Origin: Elephas maximus indicus
Lineage: Eukaryota > Chordata > Mammalia > Proboscidea > Elephantidae
DNA length: 64,000 bases
Assembly: GCF_024166365.1 (NCBI RefSeq)
Contig: NC_064835.1
Span: forward strand, 61,546,607-61,610,606
Reading direction: 5' to 3'
Part shown: positions 1 to 10,788 of the stretch, piece by piece
Numbering within the stretch: position 1 is the first letter of the stretch
Layout: every line of letters begins with the position of its first letter
Translations under genes and position numbers: made by a program
The notes under the pieces: generated by a model
Databases searched by the model: none
What the model was told of the DNA's origin: nothing
What the model saw: the letters and a program-made list of their open reading frames with translations, nothing else

Positions 1-410
1 ACCATACTCTCAGGGTTTCTCCAGACTCTATCAGACCAGCAAGTCTGCTCTTTCTTTTTGAGTTAGAATTTTGTTCTATATTTTTCTCCACCTCTGTCCG
101 GGACCCTCTATTGTGATCCCTGTCAGAGCAGTCAGTGGTGGCAGCCAGGCACCATCGAGTTGTGCTGGACTCAGTCTGTTGGAAACCATGGTAGATGTGG
201 TCCATTAGTCCTTTGGACTAATCTTTCCCTTGTATCTTTAGTTTTCTTCAGTCTTCCTTGCTCCCAAAGGGGTCAGACGAATAGAGTATCCTAGAAGGCC
301 ACTCACAGGCTTTTAAGACCCCAGACGATACTCACCAAAGTAGAGTGTAGAACATTTTCTTTATAAACTATGTTATGCCAGCTGAGCTAGATGCTCCCGA
401 AACCATGACA
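1..410 (-). mobile_element. L1 3' UTR fragment, antisense
   Basis: The phrases around GTCCATTAGTCCTTTGGACT and GCTTTTAAGACCCCAGACG recur at 11.6 kb, 20.4 kb (other strand), 21.8 kb and 23.3 kb, which identifies one L1 3' UTR family. The fragment runs off the left edge of the window. Confidence 0.75.
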
Positions 411-513
411 ATATTTCTAAAAGATCTTTCCACAGCACTATTTAAGAGTCTCCTCGTTGTATTTAAAAGCTTCTTGGTTTTCTAATGTACAGACAAAACT
501 TTTTTTTTTTTTT

Positions 514-802
514 AAACCAGTCCCATATTCCTGGGCACTCAGGTTGTTTCCAATGCTCTGCTGCCATTAGCAATGCTGTAGTAATAACAGCTGGCACTGA
601 GTGGTTACTATGTACCAGGCCCTCTTTTAATCCCGCGATAAGCCTCTGACATAGAACAGGGAGGTGAATAACTGCCCCAAACCACACATAGCCTTTGTCC
701 GCAGGTGTGAGTGTATCTGTGAGGTAACTTTCTAGACAAAGAACTGCAGCCACCAAAAGGTATGTGCATTTTACACTTTTATAAATATTGCCAAAGTGGC
801 TC
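514..802 (-). mobile_element. Old L1 3' region, antisense, with a MIR-like interruption
   Basis: The sequence after a T-run (GGGCACTCAGGTTGTTTCCA...AATGCTGTAG) and before the LTR (TATTGCCAAAGTGGCTCT) resembles ancient L1M 3' sequence in antisense. The stretch 605-695 (TTACTATGTACCAGGCCC) looks like a MIR in antisense. The L1 resumes at 1201 beyond the LTR. Confidence 0.5.
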
Positions 803-1197
803 TGTCTTAGTTCCCTAGTGTTGCCTTAACAAAAATCCCACAAGTAAGTGGCTTTAAAGGACAGGCATTTATTGTCTCAAGTTTTGGAGGCTAGAAGTCC
901 AAACCAGGACCTTGGCTGTAGGGGAGGGTCCTTCCTTGTCCGTAGCTCTGGCGTTCCGTGGAGTATCTTTGCTTGTATACGAATCCTCACATGGTCTCTT
1001 CTCGTGTGTGTGTGTCTTTCTGTCTGTTTTGCTTTTTATAGAACAGCACTCAGAAGGGATTAGGTTTAGGACCCACTCCGATCTAGTACCTCATTAGCAT
1101 TACAAAAGAAAAACTGTATTTCCAAACAAGGTCACGGGTACAGGGGTTAGGACTTCAACATATATTTTGGGGAGACACAATTTGATTCAAAACAGGC
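803..1197 (-). mobile_element. MaLR-type LTR, diverged, antisense
   Basis: It begins TGTCTTAGTTCCCTAGTG, contains ATTTATTGTCTCAAG and AGGCTAGAAGTCC, and ends near GGGGAGACACAATTTGATTC. It is related to the better-preserved copies at 16.2, 25.1, 35.7 and 54.4 kb. It is inserted in old L1 sequence. Confidence 0.65.
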
Positions 1198-1640
1198 CCT
1201 ACATGAGCTGTGTCCACCTACATTCTCACCAGCAAGTGGGCATTTGAGGGCCTAGTTCCCTGAATTGTTGCTCTTTGGAAAAGTCTCAATATTTGCCAGT
1301 CCAAAATGTGGAAAAAAGCATCTCATTGTGGCTCCAACTTAGATTTCTTTCTTTCTTTTTTTCACGCGCAAGGTTGAATATCTTTTCAAATGTTTAAAGG
1401 CCACTTATTTACTAAAGAGCCTTTTAAAGACTTGCTAAAATGATCTGGAAAAGTTGATCTGGGAGAACCTATGGGTAAGGTCACCTGGATTTCTTTAAAA
1501 TCTGATTTTATTTATATGTATTTTGAATAGGTAATGCAGTCACAAGATTCAAAGTTTGAAAGGAGTAAAATGATATTGAGTAGCAAGAACCACCCTCCCA
1601 TGTCTCTCCCCAGCCCCCCAATTCTCTCCATGAACGCAAT
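1198..1640 (-). mobile_element. Old L1 3' region continued, antisense
   Basis: Phrases such as CATTCTCACCAGCAAGTG and GAATATCTTTTCAAATG match the usual antisense L1M 3' UTR text. From about 1495 a second L1-like piece (AATAGGTAATGCAGTCACA) leads into a C-rich segment. Unassigned sequence continues to 1927. Confidence 0.45.
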
Positions 1641-1927
1641 CAGGGCTCTGTTTCTCCTGCCTGCTCCCACGGTCTTGCCCTGGGCCATGCCATCACCTTG
1701 AGCTGCTCCATTTCTAAAATACTGAATTCAAGCACCCACCTCTGACCCCATCCCATCTTCTCCACTCCACACAGCACTAGCCACCTTGTCCTTCGTTTCC
1801 TAGCCAGCTGAGATCCTCACCCCTCTGGAGTCTTCTTGTCCTTGCCCCTCTGAAATATGTCCTTTCTGTTTCACAGTGTCAGGCCACCCCCAGGATCAGT
1901 CTCATTTTTAAAATCTTAAGCAGGGTT

Positions 1928-2130
1928 CTTGTTGTTGGTTGCCATTAAGTCCAACTCACAGTGACCCCATGTGTGCAGAGTAGAGCTGCTCCATAGGGTT
2001 TTCTTGGCTGTAACCTTTATGCAAGCAAATCGCCAGGCCTCTCTTCTGCATCACAGCTGCTTGGGTTCTAACTGCCAACCTTTAGGTTAGAAGTTGAGTG
2101 CAAACCATTTGCACTACCTAAGGACCTTGA
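1928..2130 (-). mobile_element. AfroSINE, antisense
   Basis: It contains the SINE core in antisense (GTGACCCCATGTGTGCAGAG, CTCCATAGGGTTTTCTTGGC) and a decayed tRNA-like head at the right end. This is the longer, older subtype with the AAATCGCCAGGCC middle segment. Confidence 0.85.
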
Positions 2131-2134
2131 GGGT

Positions 2135-2465
2135 AATAATAGTTTTTACTAATTAAGTGCTTTCACTTACCAAGCACTCTTCTAAATGCTTTAAATAAAT
2201 TAGCACATTTAATCCTGATCATAAACTTATGAGATAGATATTATTCCCATTTTACAGACGATGAAACTGAGTCTCAGTGTTGTAAGTAACTTGCCCAAGC
2301 CCATGTGATGTCCTGCTCTTAACCACTGCCCAACCCTGATCTTCATAAATGATAATGGCCTCACCGACTTGTTGTAAGGATTAATGAACGTAATATATCT
2401 AGAGCTTTCAGCCCAGAGCCTGGTGCATAGTAAAAGCTCAATAAATTCTAAGCAATTATTTTAGC
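2135..2465. repeat. MIR remnants (antisense 2135-2325, sense 2335-2465)
   Basis: The first piece shows the antisense MIR text (CATTTTACAGACGATGAAAC, TAACTTGCCCAAGCCCATG). The second shows the sense 3' portion (GAGCCTGGTGCATAGTAAA, GCTCAATAAATTCTAAG). Confidence 0.7.
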
Positions 2466-2575
2466 TGTGATTATGTCGTGGTTATTCTCATTCAAAATGC
2501 TATTGGAACTGTAATTAAAATTTATATAAATTTTTGAATTTTTAACATAATGATCTTATTCACTCTTACCACTTT

Positions 2576-2740
2576 GGAGCCCTGGTGGTGCAGTGGTTAA
2601 GAGTTCGGCTACTGATCAAAAGGTCGGCAGTTCTAATTCACCAGCTGTTCCTTGGAAACCCTATGGGGCAGTTCTATTCTGTCCTACAGGGTTGCTATGA
2701 GTCAGAATTGACTCGATGGCAATGGGTTTGGTTTTTTTGG
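2576..2740 (+). mobile_element. AfroSINE, sense
   Basis: The tRNA-derived head GGAGCCCTGGTGGTGCAGTG and GTTAAGAG (A-box region) is followed by a B-box-like AGTTCTAATTC, the core TATGGGGCAGTTCTATTCTG, and the tail GACTCGATGGCAATGGG with a T-run. It is a complete, moderately diverged copy. Confidence 0.92.
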
Positions 2741-3507
2741 CTTGATTGCAGACTCCATGGCAATGTTTGTTTTTTGGGGGGATTTTGTCACTTTTGAAAA
2801 TGAATTTTTTTTTCCCATTATATCTTTTACTCAGACTGTGTTGGAGTCCCCAGGTTCTCGGTAATGAATCACCCCTGGCACCCAGGGGAGTGGCTTTCCA
2901 GAACCCTCTCATTTTAGCCTTCCAGTATGATTACTTGACCCACGCCCTGACTCTCCAGCAGGAATTGAGACCCAGAGTGGGAGAGCTTTCCAGGGTCGCT
3001 CAGGTTGGCCGAGGTGGCCAGAGCACACCGTAGGAGAGGGAGGGAAGGGGCTGCCGGCTCTGCGTCTGTCCTGGGGCTGTCTGAAGTTCCTGTGTGGTCT
3101 CGATGATTTTCAATCACATTTACCAAACAATGGCTCCAAGTGTCAGCTTCCTCAAGGGCCAACCTTGCCTCCTCGGGGGTCTGGTTTGCTTAAGTAGAGA
3201 GATTGCCATCCAGCAAAGCCTCATTCTTCTCCATGGGAAATGAGTAATCTGTAGAGTCCCTAACACTGGGCCCTCTGCCTGCCTCCACCTTGGGCCTCCA
3301 GAGGGCAGCAGAGGGCAGGCGTAGAAGAGAGAAAACGACTCTGGTCCAGGGCCTGCAAGATGATTTTGGTTCTTTGAGTGGGAACCAAGTGGCTGCTCCA
3401 CTCCTGCCAGCTGCCAGGAATACCTCTTGTACTCTCCTCCCTCCCCCTGCCATGTCCTCGGTGTAGACCTGTCATGAGCTTCCTGAGAGTGTAATAATTA
3501 TAATACT

Positions 3508-3703
3508 AAAAGCAGTTGCCATCTAGTCTACTCGGACTCATGGCAACCCATGTGTGTCAGAGAACTGAGCTCCATAGTTTTCAATGGCTGATTTTTTAGA
3601 AGTAGATCGCCAGACCTTTCTTCCAAGGTGCTTCTGGGAGGACTCGAACATCCAACCTCTTGGTTAGTAGCCAAGTGCACTAACCATTTGCATCACCCCA
3701 GGA
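3508..3703 (-). mobile_element. AfroSINE, antisense, long subtype
   Basis: It starts with the tail (AGCAGTTGCCATCTAGTC), contains the AGAAGTAGATCGCCAGACC middle, and ends in a decayed tRNA head (CCATTTGCATCACCCC). It lies directly beside the RTE fragment at 3722. Confidence 0.85.
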
Positions 3704-3721
3704 CAATTGTAGTAGTAGTTA

Positions 3722-4240
3722 TGTTGTTGTCGTTAGGTGCCATCGAGTTGTTTCCAACTCATAGGGACCCTATGCACAACAGAACGAAACCCTGCCCTGT
3801 CCTGCGCCATCCTTACAATCGTTGTTATGCTTGAGCTCATTGTTGCAGCCACTGTGTCAGTCCACCTCGTTGAGGGTCCTCTTTTCTGCTGACCCTGTAC
3901 TTTGCCAAGCATGATGTCCTTCTCCAGGGACTGATCCCTCCTGACAACATGTCCAAAGTATGTGAGACACAGTCTCGCCATCCTTGCTTCTAGGGAGCAT
4001 CCTGGCTGTACTTCTTCTAAGACAGACTTATTCATTCTTTTGGCAGTCCATAGTATATTCAATATTCTTCGCCAACACCACAATTCAAAGGCATCAATTC
4101 TTCTTTGGTCTTCCTTATTCATTGTCCAGCTTTCACATGCATATGGTGCGATTGAAAATACCATGGCTTGGGTCAGGCGCACCTTAGTCTTCAAGGTGAC
4201 ATCTTTGCTTTTCAACACTTTAAAGAGGTCCTTTGCAGCA
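3722..4240 (-). mobile_element. RTE-type LINE 3' end, antisense (truncated RT ORF C-terminus)
   Basis: On the minus strand 4218-3733 a 161-codon frame encodes the C-terminus of an RTE/BovB-like polyprotein. Recognisable parts are the CESWTMNKEDQRRIDAFELW motif, WCWRRIL and YFGHVVRRDQSLEKDIMLG. The element is 5'-truncated, so no endonuclease or polymerase domain is present. Its 3' end (GTTGTCGTTAGGTGCCATCG) is the same sequence as the AfroSINE tail, consistent with RTE machinery mobilising the SINE. It is not a host gene. Confidence 0.9.
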
Positions 4241-4244
4241 ATTG

Positions 4245-4450
4245 TAATAGTACTTAATATTAATTATTTCCTGTGTGCCAGGCGTTGATCTAAGGATTTT
4301 ATATACATTAATCCAATCGGTTCTCTTAAATATTATTAGTAGTCCCATCTTCAGGTGAGGAAATTGAAACAAAGGTAGGTAACTTGCCCAAGATCCCACA
4401 GGTAGTGGAATTGGGATTTGAACTCAACCATTTATGCGCCAGGTTGTATT
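4245..4450 (-). repeat. MIR, antisense
   Basis: TTTCCTGTGTGCCAGGCG, ATCTTCAGGTGAGGAAATTG and AACTTGCCCAAGATCCCAC are antisense MIR text. Confidence 0.75.
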
Positions 4451-5000
4451 CTAGGTATTCAGGGAAGCATCAATGAACAGGACAAAATCCTTGCCGTATT
4501 GGAGGAATATACAATAGATGAATAAATAAATAAACACATTCTGACTCATAGCAACCCTATAGGACAGAGTAGAATTGCCACATAGGGTTTCCAAGCAGTG
4601 CCTGGTGGATGTGAACTGGTGACGGTTTGGTCAGTAGCCAAACTCTTAACCACTATGCCACCAAGTTTTCCCAATGATGTATGAATAAATACATAGTATG
4701 ATTTTGGATAGTAGTGCAGGCCATGTGGACGAACAAAGCAGAGCTAAGGGCTAGAGACGGACGTTTTAGATGGATGGGTTAGGAAGGCCTTCTTGGGTAG
4801 GTGGCATTTGACCAGAAAGCTAAATACATGAGGGAGCAAGCCATGCTGAAGAAAAAAGCAAGTGCAAAGGTCCTGAGATGGAATGAGCTGGGGTGTTAGA
4901 GGAACAGCAAGAAATGCAACGTGGGTGGTGTGGAATGAGCCGAGGTCTATACTGTTGCTGGCCACAGACCATGGTAACAATCAGGGAGTAGATAGAGACG
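4451..5000 (-). repeat. Ancient L2-like remnant split by an AfroSINE (tentative)
   Basis: Pieces such as AATGAACAGGACAAAATCC, GAAGGCCTTCTTGGGTAGG and AAGTGCAAAGGTCCTGAGA match text common in old antisense LINE2-type remnants. The AfroSINE 4535-4672 interrupts it. Confidence 0.35.
4535..4672 (-). mobile_element. AfroSINE, antisense, 3'-truncated
   Basis: It carries TCTGACTCATAGCAACCCTA, AGAATTGCCACATAGGGTTT, and the tRNA-head antisense AACCACTATGCCACCAAG. The extreme tail is lost in an ATAAATA run. Confidence 0.85.
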
Positions 5001-5128
5001 GGGAAGGGAGGGGACCCATACATGGCATAAGCCCAGCCGCTTATGGTTTCTCAGCTTCCCTTTAAGATGTCTCTCATGTTTTCTACCCAATCCCCCGATA
5101 GAGTCCTGACCTTCTCAATAAGTTCTTA

Positions 5129-5194
5129 TCTGTCTTAGCTGGTTTTGAACCATATCCTCAACCCTGGATATGGTTCAAAACCAGCTAAGACAGA
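5129..5194. repeat. Perfect 29-bp inverted repeat with 8-nt loop
   Basis: The left arm 5129-5157 (begins TCTGTCTTAGCTGG) is the exact reverse complement of 5166-5194 (ends CCAGCTAAGACAGA). The spacer is TCAACCCT. Transcribed, the 66 nt would fold into a fully paired hairpin of roughly pre-miRNA size. I did not recognise either arm as a terminal repeat of a named transposon. It sits in the upstream region of SLC4A5, away from any visible exon. Confidence 0.95.
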
Positions 5195-5811
5195 CGAGAA
5201 TCTGAGGCAGTCATTCTTGTACCACCTGCCAAAGCTTGGCATAATCTGGAAGCCAAAAATTGCACATACTGGAGTGAGCTTTGCCTAGCTGGTAAGGAAC
5301 TTCTTGCAGGTAGAGGTTCTAGATGAGCATGCTGGAGCCCCCAAAGAATCTTTATTTGCATTGACACGAGTGCCTGGACCCCACAGGCCTCTCTGGGGTT
5401 GGACATTTTTTCTCTCTTCGTACGACTTTTTCCCACATACCAGGGCCCTGTGTCTCACCTGGCTAAACCCTGCCAGATGTTAAATCTGGGCTGAGGTTTA
5501 GATGGCATTTGGCCAGGAGATTGGAGGGAATCTGTCTCAGTGAGCAGCCACCCTTGTCCATCAGGTCTCCAAAGGAAATGGAAGCACCAAGGTGAAAACT
5601 GCAAATTATCGAGAATCGTTGGCCCCACCTCCTTGCAGAGCCCTGGTGAGTGAGATGGACCCATGAGGAAGGCTCTTTTTGCCTGTGTTAGAGGCAGCCT
5701 AAAGCCTACACCCATAGGGGGTTGAATGGTCTAATCCGAGAGTTCTTGACTTGGCACTGTTCATGGCTGGGGTTAGATAATTCTTTGTTGTGGGGGGCTT
5801 TCCTGTGCCTC
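5195..5811. other. Unassigned upstream sequence
   Basis: About 600 bp to the right of the inverted repeat with no exon, splice-bounded frame or repeat that I recognise. Confidence 0.4.
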
Positions 5812-6036
5812 AGGAGTCCCTGGGTGGCACAAATGGTTAAGCGCTCTGCTACTAACTGAAAGGTTGGCAGTTCAGATCCACCCAGAGGTGCCTAGGAATA
5901 AATGGCTGGCAATCTGCTTCTGAAAGGTCACAAGCATTGAACACCCTATGGAGTACAGCTCTACTCTGACGCACATGGAGTCATCATGAGTCGGAATCGA
6001 CTCGATGAAAACTGGCTTGGTCTTAGTTTTTGGTTT
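5812..6036 (+). mobile_element. AfroSINE, sense, long subtype
   Basis: The head GTCCCTGGGTGGCACAAATG has GTTAAGCGCTCTGCTACT and the B-box-like GGCAGTTCAGATCCACCC. The middle (CTGGCAATCTGCTTCTG) and tail (GAGTCGGAATCGACTCGATG) are followed by T-rich sequence. Confidence 0.9.
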
Positions 6037-6776
6037 TGTGCATTGAAGGAAGTTTAGTAGCATCCCTGGCCTTTACCAGACAGATACCAGTAGCACCCTA
6101 CCCCTAGTTGTGATAACCAAAAATGTCACCAGGTACTGCCAAAATCCCCTAGGGGGAAGATTACCTTCATTGAGAGCCGATGGCTCTAACCTTTCCGCAT
6201 TCCTCCTAGCCAATGCATAAGTCCAGCTGTTACCACTCTGAGGGTGAAGAAGGACGGGAAGCACCCCATGCATTTACTCCAGTGTTTAAAGCCAACTAGG
6301 TGGCCCAGCTTCCTTAGCAGTAACATGGAAGGAGGCCACAGGGACGGGAGAGGGGAAATGAAGAATGGCCGTTCCTTCTGGCAACATTTTGGCTCACAAA
6401 ACTAAAACACGGGGAAGGGCAGAGTTGGAGTTGGCCATAGGGGTTGGGTACCTAGGTCTCACTCTCTTTCACTTTCACACATACACACCCATCTCTGCCA
6501 CTGTTTATTGGCTTTGTTCTTTCCCATGGGATACAGGCTTTCTCCAGAGATGGAAGAGAGCATTTTCCCAGCTCCAGTTTGAAAATTCTCAAGGGGTTCC
6601 GATTGGCCTGGCTTAGGTCAGATGCCTACTCCTTGAACCAATGATAGTAGCTGAAGAGTGTGAAGTGCTTTGCCTGTCCCAGTTTTGGTTACATCTCCCT
6701 GGGCTGGGAGTGGGGTCTGTTACTATAAGAAGGAAGATGGTATACACAAGGCCACTGGAAATTGTTGTGAACCAGG
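6037..6776. other. Unassigned upstream sequence
   Basis: No supported exon, RNA or repeat seen. Open frames here lack splice context or protein similarity that I can recognise. Confidence 0.4.
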
Positions 6777-6943
6777 CCAAAAAAAACCTGTTGTGGTTGA
6801 ATCGATTCCGACTCATAGTGACCCTAAAGGACAGAGTACAACTGCCCCATGGGGCTTCCAAGGAGTGCCTGGTGGATTCGAAATGCTGACCTTTATGGTT
6901 AGCAGCTGTTGTTCTTAACCACTACACCACCAGGGTTTCCAGT
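6777..6943 (-). mobile_element. AfroSINE, antisense
   Basis: It runs from an A-run and CCTGTTGTGGTTGAATCG, through CCCCATGGGGCTTCCAAGG, to the head antisense CACTACACCACCAGGGTTTC. It is full length. Confidence 0.92.
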
Positions 6944-7036
6944 GACCCAGACAATGGCCTTAATTTTTGTCTGCTACTCTCTCCTCTGACTCTACCTTTT
7001 CTTCTAGTTATCTCCTTTTTTTCCCAGCAAAAATTC

Positions 7037-7300
7037 TTTTTTTTTTTTTTTTTTTGATGACTTTTGCAAAGAGAAGTTTATTCTCTTACAGTCGAGTAGG
7101 CTACAAGTCCAAATTCAGGGCAACAGCACCAGGGGAAGGTTTTTCTCTCTGTCGGCTCTGGAGGAAGGCTGTTGTGATGCATCAGTCTTCCCTTGGTCTA
7201 GGAGCACCTCAGCATAGGAACCTCAGGTACAAAGAACGCGCTTTGCTCCCGGTGCTGCTTTCATGGTGGTATGAAAAAAAAACCCAAAATTCTTGAAAGA
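7037..7300 (-). mobile_element. MaLR-type LTR fragment, antisense, after a 19-bp T-run
   Basis: Matches the other LTR copies: AAGTTTATTCTCTTACAGTC, CTACAAGTCCAAATTCAGG, CTCTGTCGGCTCTGGAGGA. It lacks the outer part present at 16.2 and 35.7 kb, so it is truncated. Confidence 0.75.
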
Positions 7301-8405
7301 GTAGCCCACACTGGCTGTTTCCACTTTCTTGTCTCCCACTCAGCCTTCAGCCCATCGCTGTACCACTACATTGCTTAAGTTAGAGTTGGGTTTCTATCAC
7401 TTGCAACTAAGGAAGGTGTTTGGAGGTTTGGAGATAACAGAAAGTTCCCAGGGGAAGCAGAAGGGGAAGGAATCAAGAACACAAGTAGAAAAGTGAGATT
7501 TGGAGAGTAGTAGTAACCCTCTCCTCCTTCTGACAATAGGAGATAAGACATTGGAAAGACCGGAGATAGAGCTAAGCGTGGAGAGAAGGGACATTTCTGA
7601 GATTCTACCTGATGTCTCCATTGTCTCTGTGAGGTAGGAGATCAGGTTACCTGTGGAGAGCGTAGGATGGTCAGGGAGAAGCAGGGGTTCTTGGGGAGAA
7701 TGATAAAGGTTTGGGATGATCATGAAGGAATGGGAGAGTGCACTGAATAGAAAAGGTCCAAGATGGCCCAACGGTCCATAAGTGAGGATGAGGCTGTATG
7801 ATTCCTTAAGATTACAATATGTTTTCTCCATTAGTGCAGGAGTGGAGAAGGCCCGTGGATGGGCTGATTTAGACTAAGGGATTGGCAGAGCTGAAGATAG
7901 TCAAGTGAGCTATAATTTTGGGTGCCAGCCAGCCAGGATCACCCCAGATTGTAACACCAGGACCAAACTTTGCTGGCTCCTGAAAATGCCATTTTCCCTC
8001 TCTGGGGCTCAGTTTTCCTCTCTATAAAATAGGAGATTGTGGATCATCTCTAGGGTCCCTTCTAGCTCTAACATCCTTCCAAGATAGGACCCAAAAAGGA
8101 TTTGTGGTTAAAAAAAAAAAAAATGCGAGCAGATAAACCAGCATTTCGAAATCAAGGCTGGGTCATACCATTGCCATAAAAAAGATCACTGAGTTAAAAT
8201 CCAGTAAGAAATATAGATGTCTGCTTATGACGGTGGCCAGCTCTATTCAGATCCTGCCCAACCCTCGTCCATCAACCAACCAGACATCTGTCTCTGACCC
8301 CACCTGGTCACATGGCTGGCTGCCACTGAGCCCCAGAAGTCAATCTCCAGCGCCCCAAATACTGTTCAGTTTAGAAATCACAGTGACCTTCTTGCCACCC
8401 AACAG
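7301..8405. other. Mostly unassigned; MIR-like piece at 7975-8085
   Basis: GGGGCTCAGTTTTCCTCTCT and TCCCTTCTAGCTCTAACATC at 7975-8085 look like a sense MIR. The rest, including a 144-codon minus-strand frame at 7397-7831, shows no recognisable domain and I do not call it a gene. Confidence 0.4.
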
Positions 8406-8473
8406 GAACAGAGCAAGAGATTCGGGCCTTCCTTGGATTTGGCATCCTGGTTTCCAGTGCCAAGAACGTGAAG
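8406..8473 (+). other. Candidate 5' UTR exon of SLC4A5 (tentative)
   Basis: A pyrimidine-rich acceptor-like stretch ends CACCCAACAG at 8405, and a consensus donor AAG|GTAAGT lies at 8474. They bracket 68 nt on the gene strand, about 8.5 kb upstream of the start-codon exon, in sequence that does not look like a repeat. SLC4A5 needs at least one upstream non-coding exon because its ATG sits two bases inside an acceptor-bounded exon. The reading frames through the 68 nt match nothing I recognise. This could equally be a chance splice-site pair. Confidence 0.25.
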
Positions 8474-9942
8474 GTAAGTTTGCAACTTGGCACTTTAGAG
8501 ATAGAAGACAAAGCTATGCAGACAGTGGAACTGTGCCTGTTAGGAGGAACACAGAGTATTTAGGACTGAGCTTCACACACACGAGAAGGAGAATACCAGG
8601 AAAGCTGGATAAATCCTTGAAATGAGCTTTAGGTATTTGCCTTTCCTTAAAAAAGTATATCATATTAGTCACCTGGTGCCTGAGCTCACTTCAAATTAAT
8701 AGAAATGCCAGGAGACTCTTGCTTTCCCTGACACCCTGGCAAGTTCCATCTCTCTTGTTCTCATCTGATGGCATTGAGACTCTTTCTCGTCTGGCATGAC
8801 TTTTCTGTTGTCTTCACCAGATTTGTGGGACCAGCTGAGATATTTATGAAGTAAGCAAAAGCCTTGAGACTTGCCTCTTCCACAGAAAACTGTGGGAAAA
8901 TAGATGACATCTGCTAATGTAACATCTTGGGATGGAAACCAAATAATGACTAGGCTCCTTTTGTTATACGCTTTTGTTTTTAGGTTTTGGATGCTGTACC
9001 TGGTTTTGTTACTGGGAGTTTGGTGAGGGACATTTTGTTTGCTTCCTTTGTCTTTCTCTCCTGGGGCAGGGTGTTTGGCTCTGCAGGGTCCAGAGACAAT
9101 GGACAGCCATTGGTTGGGAGGGTGGTGTTTCCCTGGCTTCCAGCTTAGCTTTGTAAAGCCCAGCATGACCTCATGTCATTCTTGTCAATTCCATTCACAA
9201 AATGATCCCAGATGAGCCCTGGGGGAGATCCTTTTCTGAAATACTGTGGGTTTTACCAGAGAGGTTCACCAGTTCCATATTCTTAGATATAAAGGTCAAA
9301 TGGCTTAAAGGACAGAGGAGGAAAACTCCCACATGGCTGAATATAGCACAACTTTTTTCTAGTTGTTTCCCTCCAGATACATGGATGTATAATCTTGAGG
9401 ATTTACCACAATGCTTTGTCCTTCTTCGATAACAATTAAACTATCTTGTTTGTTTGTTTGCAGTGTCTAGTGCAACTATCTAGAACAAAGTGGATAGTCA
9501 ATAAGGATTTGTTGAATTGAATTGATGTGCCCTTGTGGATGGTGGGTAGGGAGGGGGGTTTAGTGGCAGGCAATTCAGTCACCAAGATTTTGATGGTCAA
9601 AATGTGCTGTATGTCCGTAAAACTCCCTGTACCCTCACCTTCTTGCTGCACTGGACAGGAGGGCTGCCGGGCAGGGACCAGTTCATTGGTGTTGCACTCT
9701 GGCCCTTAGCCTTACAGACTTAGGGCTTACTGATTTTTGCAGTTAGGGTTTTGGATTCTCAGGGATCCCAGATGTGATTCCAGGCTGTGGCAGGGCAGGA
9801 ACTGAAAAGGGGAACTTAAATGACTCAGGACAAAGGAGAATTTAGTCTGATCCCTTGCCACAAAGCCACAATCACAAGCGATCTGTGATCTAAAGATGAA
9901 TGGGAGAATAATGGTGATCTAGAGAATGGGACTCTAAAGACT
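8474..9942. other. Unassigned sequence
   Basis: No recognised exon or recent repeat. 9470-9525 (GGATAGTCAATAAGGATTTG) resembles the 3' end of an old MIR/L2 remnant. Confidence 0.4.
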
Positions 9943-10151
9943 AGGAGCCTGATCGCACAATGGTTAAGTGCTTGGCTGCTAACTGAAAAGTCAGTGGTTC
10001 GAACCCAATAGCTGCTTAATGGAAAAAATACCTGGTGATCTTCTCCTTTAAAGATTACAGCCTTGGAAACCCTATAGGGCAGTTCTACTCTGTCCTATAG
10101 GACCGCTATGAGTCAGAACTGACTCAAGGCACTCAACAACAACAACAGAGA
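9943..10151 (+). mobile_element. AfroSINE, sense, diverged
   Basis: The head GGAGCCTGATCGCACAATGG and GTTAAGTGCTTGG, the B-box-like GGTTCGAACCC, the core TAGGGCAGTTCTACTCTGTC, and a CAACAACAACAACA tail. Confidence 0.88.
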
Positions 10152-10545
10152 ATTAGACTCTAAAGACGTTAACAATGTGGTAGATTCCTTTCTGGAGCTC
10201 TATCCAGCTCACAACGGTCCTCCCTTTCCCCCCCAGGAGCAGCTGGAAGCAGGAAAAACTGCTGTCATTAAGGTTTTAATTTGCTACACGCCAGGGACTA
10301 ACATGTTGCTACCACAATTTCTTTGACAACGTATTGTAGATAATTGTACTGGTTAGTATTATTTGGATGCAAGTGACTGACATCAACTGATGCTAACTGA
10401 AGAGAAAAGGAGGGATTTATTATAAGGCCACTGGGGATTCTTGTGGACAGGAATTTAGCCAGATCCCAAGAAGGGCCTGGAACCTGGAAGTGAAGACTGT
10501 CAGAAACCCACATCAGACCGCTTCTATCTCTCATGTCTTCACTTC

Positions 10546-10645
10546 TCTCTTCCTTCCTTCCTTCCTTTCTCCCTCCCTTTCCTCCTCTTTTCCTCCTCCT
10601 CTCCCTCCCTCCCTTATTTCCTTCCTCTCTGTCTCTCTCTCCCTG
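10546..10645 (+). repeat. Polypyrimidine tract, (TTCC)n/(CCT)n
   Basis: About 100 bp almost free of purines on the + strand, mixing TTCC, CCTCC and CTCT units. The minus-strand open frame rich in Arg/Glu/Lys here is a repeat artefact. Confidence 0.9.
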
Positions 10646-10775
10646 TGAAATGGGAAATAACAATGTCACTTATATCATATGGTTGTTAAGAAGATGAAAC
10701 TAAGTCATACATGCAAAGCACTTAAAACAGTGCCTGGCACATAATAATGGAGGTTTTTATTATTATGTTATCCAA
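10646..10775 (+). repeat. MIR, sense, 3' portion
   Basis: Contains GGTTGTTAAGAAGATGAAAC, CAAAGCACTTAAAACAGTG and CCTGGCACATAATAATGG. Confidence 0.7.
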
Positions 10776-10788
10776 GCTTTAAAGGAAA

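Noticed and set aside
3733-4218. 161-codon minus-strand frame that looks like a real protein
   Set aside because: It is the C-terminal remnant of an RTE retrotransposon polyprotein, truncated upstream and flanked by SINEs. It is not a host gene.
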